Positions 1 to 11,893 of a stretch of DNA of 64,000 nucleotides are shown here, one piece after another (the first letter of the stretch is position 1; each line of letters opens with the position of its first letter). Under the pieces are notes generated by a model. It was given only the letters and a program-made list of their open reading frames with translations. It ran no database searches and had not been told where the DNA came from. Origin of the DNA: Antilocapra americana (taxonomy: Eukaryota; Chordata; Mammalia; Artiodactyla; Antilocapridae); assembly GCA_007570785.1 (NCBI GenBank), contig ML664175.1, positions 12,611,687 to 12,675,686 on the forward strand. The letters run 5' to 3'. The translations under genes and the position numbers were made by a program.

Positions 1-250
1 TAAATTGCTGAACTTGTACCACAGGAGGGTATGTTCATAGTAGCATTGTTCAAAATAGCAAAGTCTTGCAATAACCCAAAGTTCCCATTAGTGGAAGTTT
101 GGAAAATAAATTGTAACAAACAATAGAATGTTATTTTGTAGTTAAAATGAATACTGTAGTGTTTAACAATATAGCTGAAGCTTAGTAATAAGTGAAAACA
201 ATAAGTATCAAAATCTTACATATGACGTAATGGCTTTTGTAACAGTTGAG
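1..250 (+). mobile_element. Old L1 3'-end fragment
   Basis: The text resembles the L1M 3' region (pattern 'gttcatagtagcattgttcaaaatagc', then a degenerate AT-rich part). It is heavily diverged. Confidence 0.5.
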
Positions 251-433
251 TTCACCTAATACACACATACACATACTCTTAAGAAATACATATGTGTATA
301 TATTATATTAATACATAGATAGACATGTACATGTGTGTGCAATACAGTCTTAAAAGGAGAACAAAGGAATAATGACACAAGATTTAAAATAGGTGCAGTT
401 ATTTAAAAATAATTAATGAACAAAGTGAGCCAT

Positions 434-1306
434 GAATAAAGTGAGCTGCAGATGGTGACTGCAGCCATGAAATTAAAAGACACTTGCTCCTTGGAAGAAA
501 AGTTATGACTAACCGAGACAGCATATTAAAAAGCAGAGACATTACTTTGCCAACAAAGGTCCGTCTAGTCAAAGCTATGGTTTTTCCAGTGGTCATGTAT
601 GGACGTAAGAATTGGACTATTAAGAAAGCTGAGCGCCGAAGAATTGATGCTTTTGAACTGTGGTGTTAGAGAAGACTCTTGAGAGTCCCTTGGACTGCAA
701 GGAGATCCAACCAGTCCATCCTCAAGGAACTCAGTCCTGAATATTCATTGGAAGGGCTGATGTTGAAACTGAAACTCCAATGCTTTGGCCACGTGCTGCA
801 AAGAACTGAATCATTTGAAAGACCCTGATGCTGGGTAAGATTGAAGATGGGAGGAGAAGGCGATGACAGAGGATGAGATGGTTGGGTGGCATCACAGACT
901 CAATGGACATGCTGCTGCTGCTGCTGCTGCTGCTAAGTCACTTCAGTCATGTCCGACTCTGTGTGACCCCACAGATGGCAGCCCACCAGGCTCCCCCATC
1001 CCTGGGATTCTCCAGGCAAGAATACTGGAGTGGGTTGCCATTTCTTTCTCCAGTGCATGAAAGTGAAAGGTGAAAGTGATGTCACTCAGTCGTGTCCGAC
1101 TCTTAGCAACCCCATGGACTACAGCCTACCAGACTCCTCCATCCATAGGGTTTTCCAGGCAAGAGTACTGGAGTGGGGTGCCATTGCCTTCTCTGCAATG
1201 GACATGAATTTGAGTAAACTCTAGGAGTTGCTGTTGGACAGGGAGGTCTGGCATGCTGCAGTCCATGGGGTTTCAAAGAATTGGACACGATTGAGCAACT
1301 GAACTG
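434..1306 (+). mobile_element. BovB LINE, 5'-truncated, carrying a nested BOV-A2
   Basis: This is the BovB (RTE) 3' end. It encodes remnants of the reverse transcriptase C-terminal part (LLGRKVMTN, ITLPTKVRLVKAM, FPVVMYG) and has the usual end with GACTGAACTGAA-like sequence. A perfect 12-bp duplication, aaagtgagccat, flanks it at 422-433 and 1307-1318, marking a real insertion. The frame is broken by stops, and the element is interrupted at 912-1195. Confidence 0.85.
912..1195 (-). mobile_element. BOV-A2 SINE nested in BovB
   Basis: A dimeric BOV-A2 in antisense orientation; its (AGC)n tail appears as the GCT run at 912-936. The target-site duplication caatggacatg is perfect at 901-911 and 1196-1206. 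It has split the BovB copy cleanly. Confidence 0.9.
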
Positions 1307-1359
1307 AAAGTGAGCCATACATGGGCCAATGAGGAGTACATGTCATGAAACAGGAATTA

Positions 1360-1895
1360 GAGATAAGATGCTTGCTTCTTGGAAGAAAAGCTGTGACTAA
1401 CCTAGAGAACATGTTAAAAAGGAGAGACATTACTTTGCCAACAAAAGTCTGTCTAGTCAAAGATACAGTTTTTCCAGTGGTCATGTATGGACGTGAGAGT
1501 TGGACTATAAAGAAAGCTGAGTGCCGAAGAATTGATGCTTTTGAACTGTGGTGTTAGAGAAGACTCTTGAGAGTCCCTTGGACTGCAAGGAGATCCAACC
1601 AGTCCATCCTCAAGGAAATCAGTCCTGAATATTCATTGGCAGGACTGATGTTGAAACTGAAACTCTGATACTTTGGCCACCTGATGCGAAGAACTGACTT
1701 ATTAGAAAAGACTCTGATGCTGGGAAAGATTGAAGGTAGGAGAAGGGGACGACAGAGGATAAGATGGTTGGATGGTATCACGGACTCAATGGACATGAGT
1801 TAGAGCAAGCTCTGGGAGTTGGTGAAGGACAGGGAAGCCTGGTGTGCTGTAGTCCATGGGGTTGCAAAGAGACAGACACAACTGAGTGACTGGAC
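1360..1895 (+). mobile_element. Second BovB 3' end, directly adjacent
   Basis: Same BovB region as the copy at 434-1306 but uninterrupted, ending near 1895 with the gagtgactgg-acaaca tail. The two lie head to tail; the target-site duplication of the first shows that it landed beside the 5' end of this one. Confidence 0.8.
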
Positions 1896-2049
1896 AACAA
1901 CAGCAAGTAGAAAATGGTAACAATAGTGGTAGTAATAGTAATAATAATAAATGTTAATTATAAGAAGTTCAGCAAAAGAAAAATGTGGGGTATCCGGAAA
2001 GTATTTAATTGCTATACCTGATCTCCAGGAAGGGTGCAGTAAGGAAGTG

Positions 2050-2340
2050 ACTATTGTGCTTAGCTTGAGGGATGTATAGTACCTAGTCAGGTGACAAGGT
2101 TAAGGAAGAAGACTTCATCCAGAGAGAACAGCCTGGGTCAAGGCCTTAGAGTGGGGAAGGAGTGAAGTAAGTTCAAAGGCCTGCAATGTAATGGTGTGCC
2201 TGAGTACAGGGAACAGAATATATAAGATGACGCAGAGAGGTAGGTGGCTTGGGACCGACTTTTTCTAAGCATTTTAAGGATTTTGGTTTTATCCTACAAT
2301 AGCAGGAAATTGTGCAAGGAATTTATACAGAATTTAGTTT
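2050..2340 (-). mobile_element. L2 LINE fragment
   Basis: Degenerate antisense L2 pattern (aaggccttagagtgggga, aaggattttggttttatcc). Old and diverged. Confidence 0.5.
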
Positions 2341-3640
2341 GATTTTTCTTTGCTTACACTTTTGTTTCTTTGGGGTTAATACCTAAATTGCAAGGTACAT
2401 CGAAATATATTCATGTTTCAAGACTTGGAGTATATACTGCCAAGTTGCCCTCAAGAAAACTTGTAAAATTCACTATTCCACCGGCAATGTGTGATGTAGC
2501 TTAATTCTACAAACTCCAGTGTTAGGCAGTAAACGTTAAAAATATTTCCAGTATAGATGGATAGTGATATGATTGTTGCTTTGTGTCTGTTTTATTATGA
2601 ATATTGAAATTTACACATGTATATATGCAGTTTTTCAGATTGTATTTCAAAATATTAAAAATATTTTCATCAATATTAAAAATTGTTTATCCAAATTCAT
2701 TTTCTGTTATTTCCAAAGAGGATTATAGCATTTTAGTCAAATGGTTAAGCTAAACAGGTTGTTCAACTTAGAGAAGATGTGAGTCATTACCAAGTAAAAC
2801 CTCAAGAAGTTTGAAGTAATTGAGCTGGTAGCTTACTCTTTTCAGAGTCTACAAAAAATTAAATTTTCCAAAAATTTTCTCAGTTAGTTGTTTCTTGCTT
2901 CCTACTCCTTCTCTCTGGGTGTTCTTTTCTTCTTACTGAAGTACATTATTTAATGACTTTTTCAATATGAGTGTGTGGGTGATACATTTCTTAATCTTTG
3001 TATGTCTGAAATGTCTTTATTTTGCACTTATTCTTGGATGATAGATTTGCTCTCCTCAATCCTTAGAAGCTGTTTCTCCAATATCTTCTGATATGTATTG
3101 TCTTCTGATATCTATTGTGTGCTATCAATCTTATAGTCAGTCAAAAAAATCATTTTGTGTTTGGTATCTGGTAGCTTTTAAGATTTTATCTTCATCTTCG
3201 GTTATATGAATTTCACCATAGTCTGTTTAGTTTTACTTATGCCACTTTGTATTCACTGAATACTTTAAAACTAATGTCTTTCTTCAGTTTAGAAAATCTA
3301 CAGCATTCACAACTAAAATATTGCTTCTTTGCCATTCTCTCCATTTTTTCTTTTGAAATTCTTCAACCCCTCTTTGACTTATGTTAGCATCGCTTTATTT
3401 GTCCTCTATCTTTCTTCACTATTTTTTCAGGTTTTGCGTTTCTGTCTGGCTTTGGTGCATTCTGAATAGGCTCCTTGCTACTTTCTTATAATTCACTGAT
3501 TTTATCTTCAGGCATGTTTAGTCTAGAGTTTGTCAGGTCTACTAAGACAATTTTAGCTTATTTTTAGGATTTCTAATTTTTTTCTCTTAATCGCTTTTTC
3601 TTTTTTTATCTCTACTTAAAAAAAATAGAGTTTTCTTGAT
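2341..3640 (-). mobile_element. Old L1 (L1M/HAL1-like) antisense remnants
   Basis: Blocks resembling antisense L1 are recognisable: a part like 'gccaagttgccctcaagaaaac...ccaccggcaatgtg' near 2440-2500, and an ORF1-side part near 2990-3620. Large gaps and high divergence make the borders uncertain. Confidence 0.4.
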
Positions 3641-4480
3641 GGATGTTAATCTATTTTTCATTTTTGAGTACCTAATACGTATGTATTTTAAGCTCATCTG
3701 ATCTGAGGCCATACATGTGAGTTGAAGGAAAGCTGGCAATAGTTAAGAATAGAAGCCACAGGAGTCCAGGCTCATGTAATTTACTTCTGCCTTTAGGACC
3801 ACTAGGCTTGATGTCTATATATTCCTTCCTCTCCAAGATGGCGTCCTGCCCATGTGCCCACATTTATGGCTTGGTGTTCGTAATGGGCTGCCCAGATTTC
3901 CTGGTCCCCCAGTGACCCCTGCTTAGGCATGTCGTGTCTACTGGAGCCCAGTAGCAAGCTGGCAGGTCCTTCTCAAAGCAGGGATCGTTGTGTTGGAACA
4001 GGCCATGACTTCACTCTCAATTCGTAGGAGGTCATTCTGTGACTCCCTTATTAGGGTTTGACAGAGGCTTCCTAGCCAAGATTATCTGCTGCAAATATTT
4101 TGCATACCTTTAGAACTGCCAAGTCATAAGGCTCAAGGGCAGAGCACCTGGGACCAGCTGCAGAACCTTTCCATGCTCTGGAGCACACTCAAAGCACACA
4201 GCCTTATAGGTGGTTTGGTAAAATGGGAATAGTACCTTCAGATGTGGTAGAAGTTTCCTCCAGAATCCAGAGGCCCTGAACTTGAGAGGTGGAGGTGGTG
4301 CTGTAGAGTGACAGACCACATCTGGCTCACTCTAAGCTTTTTCTTACTGGGCTCTCATTGCATATGCAGTTTTGTACTGATGAGCATTGTAAAGCCTTTG
4401 TTGTGCTAATGGTTACATCTCTAATCTTATTGAGCAACATCCCTGTGGTTTAACTTAAAAACCAAAATGTGAGCAGCTCT
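3641..4480. other. Intronic DNA, nothing recognised
   Basis: Mixed-composition sequence with no open frame of interest, no clear repeat family and no splice-bounded exon that I can defend. Confidence 0.4.
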
Positions 4481-4484
4481 CTGA

Positions 4485-4663
4485 ATACAGGGTGCTCAGG
4501 GATGGTGCACCAGGATGACCCAGAGAGATGGAATTGGGAAGGAGGTGGGAGGGGGATTCTGGAAGGGGAGCACATGTATACCCATGGCGGATTCATGTCA
4601 ATGTATGGCAAAACCAGCATGATAATGTAAAGAAAATAAATAAATAAAATTAAAAAAAAAAAG
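4485..4663 (+). mobile_element. Bovine-type L1 3' end
   Basis: It shows the typical G-rich 3' end (gggagggggattctgg, gggagcacatgtatacccatgg) followed by an A-rich tail ending near 4663. Confidence 0.75.
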
Positions 4664-4808
4664 GAAATGGTCTTATGCACATATGCTTTTCTTAAGGAAT
4701 GTATACAATGTTGTAATTATCCACCAGTTAAAATTAATTAATTAAAAAAGAACCATTCAGACAAAAAAACAACAACAACAAATCTCTGTTAAAAGGGATG
4801 ATTCATAG

Positions 4809-5045
<237 letters not shown>

Positions 5046-5833
5046 TGACCTGTTTCAGGTAGCTTTTTTTTTAGGTAGCTTTTTGAAAGTGGGTATTTGT
5101 TTTTATCTAAGAATAACATGGGTTTAATTATTTCCTGCAGGAGAAACTAGGCAGGGCACTCAGCATAAGCATCCCTCTTCTTCTTCCTCCTTCTATCTCA
5201 CTGGAATGGCCCTTTGTAGGAATGCAACCACAATGCCAAGATTTGTCAGTACACTCCTAATTTTAAGTATTCTTTTCCCTCATTCTTCAAACAATATGTT
5301 CCAGAAATTCTAACTTATATCTCCAAAACCATGCCTTAGACAGGTAAGTGATAAAAGTGTTGTTTTACAGGCCACTAATCCCAATTTTGGATTCAGGAAA
5401 TAGTTTATTCATAGGATTTATGGGCTGCCTCATCACATAGTTTGTATATGGGGAAAGATTAGAACAAAGCTAGAGGGTTGGCTTGCTAATAAATTTTAGA
5501 GTATTCCACCATGCAATTCACAGGTTAATTTCTTAAAGCAAAACTCTTGGCATTTCACAGTTTGTTTTTTGACTACTTAGAAGTTTTCCTTTGCCATAAT
5601 GGGGCCTGTCTTCTAGGACTTCCTCTATAAGATTTGTTTTACTTGCTGTTCTCCATTTGAAGAGAGACTGACCACTCCAGTATCCTTGCCTGGAGAATTC
5701 CACTTCATGGTTTTATAATAACTAATTTTTTTTTTACAGAAGTAGCTTTGGATCCTTATTGGAGGCAGCTAGGACACAAATATGTCTAATCCAATAAATT
5801 GTCTAGGTACTGCCTTTTATTAGAATGAAAAAT

Positions 5834-6066
5834 AAAAGAAAAAGTGTTAGTCGCTCAATCATGTCTGACTCTTTGCGACCCCATGGACTGTAGCCCACCA
5901 GGCTTCTCTGTCCGTGGGGATTCTGCAGGCAAGAATGTTGGAGTGGTTTGCCATGCCCTCCTCCAGGGGATCTTCTTGACCCAGGGACTGAACCTGCATC
6001 TCTTACATGCCAGTGCCAACAACATTGGCAGGTGGGTTCTTTACCACTAGCCCCACCTGGGAAGCC
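5834..6066 (-). mobile_element. Bov-tA SINE
   Basis: A full-length antisense Bov-tA (gactctttgcgaccccatgg ... accactagccccacctgggaagcc). The likely target-site duplication gaaaaat is at 5827-5833 and 6067-6073. Confidence 0.85.
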
Positions 6067-6329
6067 GAAAAATTATGTTTCCTGATAACTTAACCTGCAT
6101 CTGGAGGTAACTCTGAGACCTAATGGGTTTTGTAAGTGATAAGAATTCCATCCTCTATGATTAGTAGCCACACTAACAGTAGAAATTCCAAGGTAAGAAT
6201 GACTTCTATTTTGTGCCAGCAGGTGGAAGTATTGGTCCTGGGCAGGAAGTAGGCTTGCTCAACAGAGACCTGTAGTTGAGTGCTCACTGCAAGATGAATA
6301 TTTTGGCAGTGCTGCTGGTCTTGATTTTT

Positions 6330-6441
6330 TTTTGGCTATGCCCTGCAGCTTATTGGGATCTCAGTTCCCTGACCAAAGATTGAACCTGGACCACAGCAGT
6401 GAAAGCCCAGAATCTTAACCACTAGGCCACCAGGGAACTCC
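6330..6441 (-). mobile_element. CHR-type tRNA-derived SINE
   Basis: Antisense CHR SINE (ttccctgaccaaagattgaacc ... accactaggccaccagggaa). It is flanked by a perfect 15-bp duplication ctggtcttgattttt at 6315-6329 and 6442-6456. Confidence 0.88.
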
Positions 6442-6610
6442 CTGGTCTTGATTTTTGATGGGTGTGTATAAAAGAAATGAAAATGGAGGTATTAGGTGGA
6501 CTCCTAAATGAATTTATTACGTTAGATTGAATTTAATGCCATGGACGAGAATACATGTCGCTAATGTTTTCTGAAATTACCTCTGAAAAGGTTTGATGTG
6601 GTATTTATAA

Positions 6611-6736
<126 letters not shown>

Positions 6737-7119
6737 TGAGTAATCAACTTAGAAAAATCTGTTTTGGTTGATGTTCTTTATACTACAGTTTTTTCCCTTT
6801 TGTTTTTTATTTATTGTACAAAGTGAAAACCATGATGGAAGTTCACGGGGAAAGTTTCCTTGTAGCCTGTTACCACTTTTACCTTCCTAATTATTGTTTT
6901 TATTGACTGAATAATCATCCATCTATTCATCCAATAAATATTTCTGGGCCTAGATGAACTTGGCTTGGGTGCTGAGAATCTGAAGAAGAACAGGCTTTGC
7001 TCTTACCCTTGTGGAGCTGATGGTTTAGGAAGCTGATGAATGCTAATGGAATAATCAGTTAAATGAGTGCATGCTGTGTTATTACTAAATGGTGATACAT
7101 GCTTTGAAGGAAAGGTACA

Positions 7120-9000
7120 TGGTTGCAGCAGGCTGACTAATGGTTCCTGCAAATATTACCATATTCTAATTCCTATGAATATGTTATGGCATTGCTGTTG
7201 TTTGGTCACTCAACCATTCCAACTCTTTGCGACCCACAGACTGCAGCACGCCAGGCTTCCCCGTTCTTCACTGTCTCCCAGAGCCTGCTCAAACCCGTGT
7301 CCATCAGGTCGGTGATGCCATCCAACCATCTCATCCTCTGTCGCCCCCTTCTCCCGCCTTCAATATTTCCCAGCATCAGGGTCTTTTCAAACGAGCCAGC
7401 TCTTTGCATCAGGTGCCAAAGTACTGAAACTTCAGTTTTAGCATCAGTCCTTCCAGTGAATATTCAGGATTGATTTCCTTTAGGATTGGCAGGTTTGATC
7501 TTGCAATTGTAGGGACTCTCAAGAGTCTTCTCCAACAGCACAGTTTGAAAGCATCAATTCTTTGCAGTCAGCTTCTTTATGGTCCAACTCTCATATCCAT
7601 ACGTAACTTCTGGAAAAATCATAGCTTTGTCTATACAGACCTTTGTCAGCAAAGTAATGTCTCTGCTTTTTAATACACTGTCTAGTTTTGTCATACCTTT
7701 TCTTCCAAGGAGCAAGCGTCTTTTTAATTTCATGGTGGCAGTCACCATCCATGGTGATTTTGGAGCCCCAGAAAATCAAGTCTGTCACTGTTTCCTTTGT
7801 TTCCCCATCTATTTGCCATGAAGTGATGGATCAGATGCCATGATCTTTCTGTTTTAAATGTTGAGTTTTAAGCCAACTTTTTCACTCTCCTCTTTCACTT
7901 TCAATCAAGAGGCTCTTTAGTTCTTCTTTGCTTTCTGCCATAAGGGTGGTGGTGTCATCTGTATATCTGAGGTTATTGATATTTTTCCCGGCATCGTGAT
8001 TCCAGCTTGTGCTTCATCCAGTCCAGCATTTCTCATGATGTACTATGCATATAAGTTAAATAAGCAGGGTGACAGTACACAGCCTTGACATACTCCTTTC
8101 TCAATTTGGAACAGGTCTGTTGTTCCATGTCTAGTTCTAACTGTTGCTTCCTGACCTGCATACAGATTTCTCAAGAGGCAGGTCAGGTGGTCTGGTATTC
8201 CCATCTCTTTAAGAATTTTCCACAGTTTGTTGTGAGTCACACAGTCAAAGACTTTAGCATTACCAATGAAGCAGAAGTAGATGTTTTTCTGGAGTTCTCT
8301 TGCTTTTTCTATGATCCAGCGGATGTTGGCAATTTGATCTCTGGTTCTTCTGCCTTTTCTAAATCCAGCTTGAACATCTGGAAGTTCTCAGTTCACATAC
8401 TGATGAAGCCTAGCTTTGAGAATTTTGAGCATTATTTTGCTAGCACGTGAAATGAATGCAATTGTGTAGTAGTTTGTACATTCTTTGGCATTGCCCTTCT
8501 TTCAGATTGGAGTGACAACTGACCTTTTCCAGTCCTGTGGCCACTGCTGAATTATGGCACATTAAATGGCAAATAGGAACTTTGCAAATGTGATTAAGGG
8601 CCTTAAGATGAGTAGATGATACAGTGTTATCTGTATCATCATTATTGATGTAATCTCTAGAGTCCCTATAAGAGGGAGGCAGGAGGGTCAGAATCAGGAG
8701 ACAAGGCCATGTGACAAAGAAAGCGGAGATTGGAGTGTGATGTGCTTTGAGGGTAGGGAAGGGGGCCACGAGCTATGGAAGACAGGCAGTCACTAGAAGC
8801 TGAAAAAAGCAAGGGAATGGTTCTCCCCTCAGAGCCTTCAGAAGGGACCACCTCCCCTCATACCCCAGCTTTAGTCCAGTGAGACTGAATTTAGACTTCT
8901 GGCCTTCAGAACCAAAAGGGAATAAATGTGTTGTTTTAAGCCACCGAATGTGTGGGGATTTGTCACAGCAGCTGGGGGAAATGAATACAGCAGTGCTGCT
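7120..9000 (+). mobile_element. Ancient LTR-like (possibly MaLR) repeat split by BovB
   Basis: The left part (gcaggctgactaatggttcc) is at 7127-7191 and the right part (ggaactttgcaaatgtgattaagg ... gttgttttaagccaccgaatgtgtgg) at 8552-8990. Together they form a familiar mammalian repeat whose family name I cannot assign with certainty. The ttatggca repeated on both sides of the BovB shows that it was one element before the insertion. Confidence 0.5.
7192..8551 (-). mobile_element. BovB LINE, 5'-truncated (RT domain remnant)
   Basis: 1.36 kb of BovB in antisense. Open stretches encode reverse transcriptase pieces such as NKLWKILKEMGIPDHLTCLLRN and QGCVLSPCLFNLYA (complement of 8043-8240), and the catalytic motif region reads YTDD instead of YADD. 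The duplication ttatggca is at 7184-7191 and 8552-8559. Confidence 0.85.
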
Positions 9001-9084
9001 GGGGTAAGTGACAGAGGCCTGGTTGTGGGGCCTTCCTGAGGAGGTGGTGTTCTGAGTGAGAGCTGAAGAATGAATGGCATTCAC

Positions 9085-9412
9085 TAGCCCTTGGACTGCA
9101 AGGATATCAAACCAGTCAATCCTAAAGGAGATCAATCCTGAATATTCATTGTAAGGACTGATGCTGAAGCTGAAGCTCCAGTACGTTGGCCACCTGATGT
9201 GAAGAGCCAACTCACTGGAAAAGACTGATGCTGGGAAGGATTGAAGGCAGAAGGAGAAGGAGCAGCAGAGGAGGAGATGGTTAGATAGCATCACCAATTC
9301 AGTGGACAGAATTCAAACAAACTCCAGGAGACTGTGGAGGACAGAGGAGCCTGGCATGCCACAGTCCATAGGATCACAAAGAGTTGGATTTGACTTAGTG
9401 GCTGAACAACAA
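9085..9412 (+). mobile_element. BovB LINE 3' end
   Basis: The BovB 3' end (cccttggactgcaaggatat ... gatttgacttagtggctgaac) is diverged and inserted in the old L2. Confidence 0.8.
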
Positions 9413-10053
9413 AGGAAACAGTGCTGTGAGGATCCAAGAGATGGAGGAGCCTGTCGTGGGAGAAGTGTGACATGAAGGATATGCACAGTGTAGAAGGGGC
9501 TAGGATAGAGCCTGAGGGAGGGGAATGAGGCCAGAGAGGAGGCAGACCTGTGTACAGGACTTCACACAGTCAGGACTTCCTGTTTCTTTCCATAGAGCAA
9601 TAAGAAGCCACTGAAGGAGTTTAGGCAGGTAGGGTGATACAGTCAGATTTATGTTATTTTTTAAAATGGTCTTGATTGTAGTTGGAAGGTGGATCACAAG
9701 GGCTGAGGCCGAGTTGCGGATTGGGGGCGTTGTAGGCATTTAGATGAGAGAGGTCTGTGCTTGGGGGAAGCTGAGCGGTCTAGTTAGGACACTGTGGTAT
9801 TACACTTTGCATTGTGTCTGTGACACTTTGAACTGGATTTGCCCCCAGCGAGACTCATCTGCTACTCTTCTTCTCAGTCATAGAACCATACACTTTGCCC
9901 TGTCGTGAATCTTCATAAGCTTGGCAAAGTTCCTGCCAAAGCAGAGCCCATAGTGACCATATATGTTTATTTGTGTGTGTTTGTATTTGACTATTATATT
10001 TTTTAGAAGATGACTTTGTTAGAGATTTGTGACAATTTTTTATTATCATTATA

Positions 10054-10168
10054 TTTTTATGGCCACACCATACAGCATATGGTGCCTTAGTTCCCTGACC
10101 AGGGGTTGAGCCCGTTACCCCTGCAATGGAAGCACAGAGTCTTAACCACTGCACTGCCGGGGGAGTCT
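10054..10168 (-). mobile_element. CHR-type SINE
   Basis: Antisense tRNA-derived SINE (gccttagttccctgaccagg ... cttaaccactgcactgccggg). Confidence 0.75.
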
Positions 10169-10499
10169 CTGGAAATTTTAAATTAATCATTCTTCTGGTT
10201 CTTCTATCTCATTATCTCAATGTTTAATACTGCTTCAAGGTCATTGATGATTTAACAGGAATTCCCTTAGAGAAACCATGTTTCCTTTCTTCTAATTATC
10301 TGTATTTATATCATTCCTGAGTTATGTCACTCTTTCTCATAGATCCTACAAGCTTGCCAAGTGCAGAAAGATCTCCCATCCCCTTCCTTCCATCGTACAG
10401 GAAGAAAATAAGCATATTAGTTTTTTCTTTTCTGTGAATTTTCTCCTTAGCAGATATTACTAGTCAGCAGACATGAACATCTTTATTTTTCTTCCTACA

Positions 10500-11310
10500 A
10501 TTTAAAGTCCAGAAGTCTAGACAAAAAGGCTGTTCACAGAGGAAAGGGTACAAAGCCTGGGGCCTTTGTTGGGGAGAAAGACAGATTAGAGACCTAAAGA
10601 TAGAACCCTGGGGGGAAAAAAAATTCTGCAGAGCGATCATAAAGAAACTTAACCTGTCTTAGTCTTGATTCTGAATATAATTGTAAAAGGTATTCCTAAA
10701 CAATTCTAAACCACAGTACAACCTTTATGTGGATTTAGACTTAGAATTCACATTACCCAACCACCTTGAAGAAACCAGAATAGATATTTTATCTTAGAAA
10801 GATCTCTATTTGGTAGTAGCCTAAGATGCCTGGCAGAAGCAAATACAAATATCCAGTCTTCAAGGCTCCCTGCAGACAAATTAAGTTCTAAGGAACGTAA
10901 ATGTGAATCAGAAATTACTGACCAACACAAGGAAAAAAAAAAATCATATAAGTAACAGAGTAAGAAGAAACAACAATAAGTAGAATCAGACTCCTAAATA
11001 CTGCATATATAGGAATTACTGGCTAAAATGGATGTGTGTGTGTATACGTATGTATGTGTATGTGTGAGTATTGACACACACGCTTTTTGAAAATATGACT
11101 AACGAATAAGAGCTTACCAAAAATGAACAGTCGGGGATTTCCTAGTAGTCCAGTGTTCAGGACTCTGTGCTCTTGTTGCTGAGGGAATGGGTTCAGTCCC
11201 TAGTTGGGGAACTAAAATCCTACAAGCCACATAGTGTGGCCAAAAAATAAAAAGTCAGAATTGACAAAAAATCAAATCGGGCTTCTAGAAAATATAGTCA
11301 TTGAAAATAA
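10500..11310 (+). mobile_element. Old L1/HAL1-like ORF1-side remnant
   Basis: Degenerate pieces such as 'aaatcgggcttctagaaaatatagtcattgaaaataaaa' resemble the 5' ORF region of old L1. It contains a short imperfect (TG)n/(TATG)n run near 11030-11068 and a CHR SINE. Confidence 0.4.
11134..11253 (+). mobile_element. CHR-type SINE
   Basis: Sense CHR SINE (ggatttcctagtagtccagtg ... gtggccaaaaaataaaaa) with an A-rich tail. Confidence 0.75.
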
Positions 11311-11319
11311 AATGTAACT

Positions 11320-11893
11320 TCCCTGACCAAGGAGCCTAACAGGGGCCCTGGAGCCTTGGAGTCCAGCCTATAACTCTACCTAGAAGTGGAACCTACCCTC
11401 TTACCCCACTTTATTGCTTAGCAGAGCCTTTGGCCTTGCCCTAACAAGGAACCCAACAAACAACACTTCCTAAAAGCAGGACATACCCTGTGACCCTACC
11501 TGACTAGGGAGCTCAGATAGCAATCCCACTCGACCACAAGCACAGCCTCCAGATTCACTTGACTTCACAGTACAGCTGGTGGCCCTGCCAGACCAGGGAT
11601 TCTGGCCAGTGACCTTCCTTATAAGTGGTGCACAGCTAGCAGCCTGCCCAGTTGTGGAGCCTGAGGTCCTATAATGGGGATCCAACCACCCTGCCAGGGA
11701 ACACAGTGACCCCACCTGACCAGAGGGAATGGCAGAGTCGAGTTAGTGGCTCCATTTGACTGTGCAACCCAGTCAGCAGCCCTGCCTACCCTGGACGTCC
11801 AGCCAGTAGAATCATATGACCATCGAGCCCAGCCAACAGTCTCCCTCCACCTGTACTTCAGCGTATGGGCAGTAGCCCTGCCCAACTAGAGAC
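11320..11893. repeat. Degenerate minisatellite-like stretch
   Basis: About 570 bp of C-rich sequence in which a phrase like ccctgcc-gaccaggga-cc-ag-cagc recurs roughly every 35-45 bases in diverged form (for example 11591, 11646, 11693, 11719, 11781, 11873). It abuts L1 ORF2-like DNA on the right. Family unknown to me. Confidence 0.45.

Larger units (their letters stand above)
6905..9800 (-). mobile_element. L2 LINE, split by nested insertions
   Basis: Antisense L2 pieces lie at 6905-7120 (ccatctattcatccaataaatatttctgggc), about 9001-9080 (ggggccttcctgaggaggtg) and about 9425-9760 (caataagaagccactgaaggagttt). The order matches one old L2 interrupted by an ancient LTR-like repeat, which in turn holds an antisense BovB, and by a separate + strand BovB. 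Confidence 0.6.

Noticed and set aside
912..936. GCT run considered as an independent microsatellite or a polyalanine/polyleucine coding repeat
   Set aside because: It is the AGC tail of an antisense BOV-A2 SINE.
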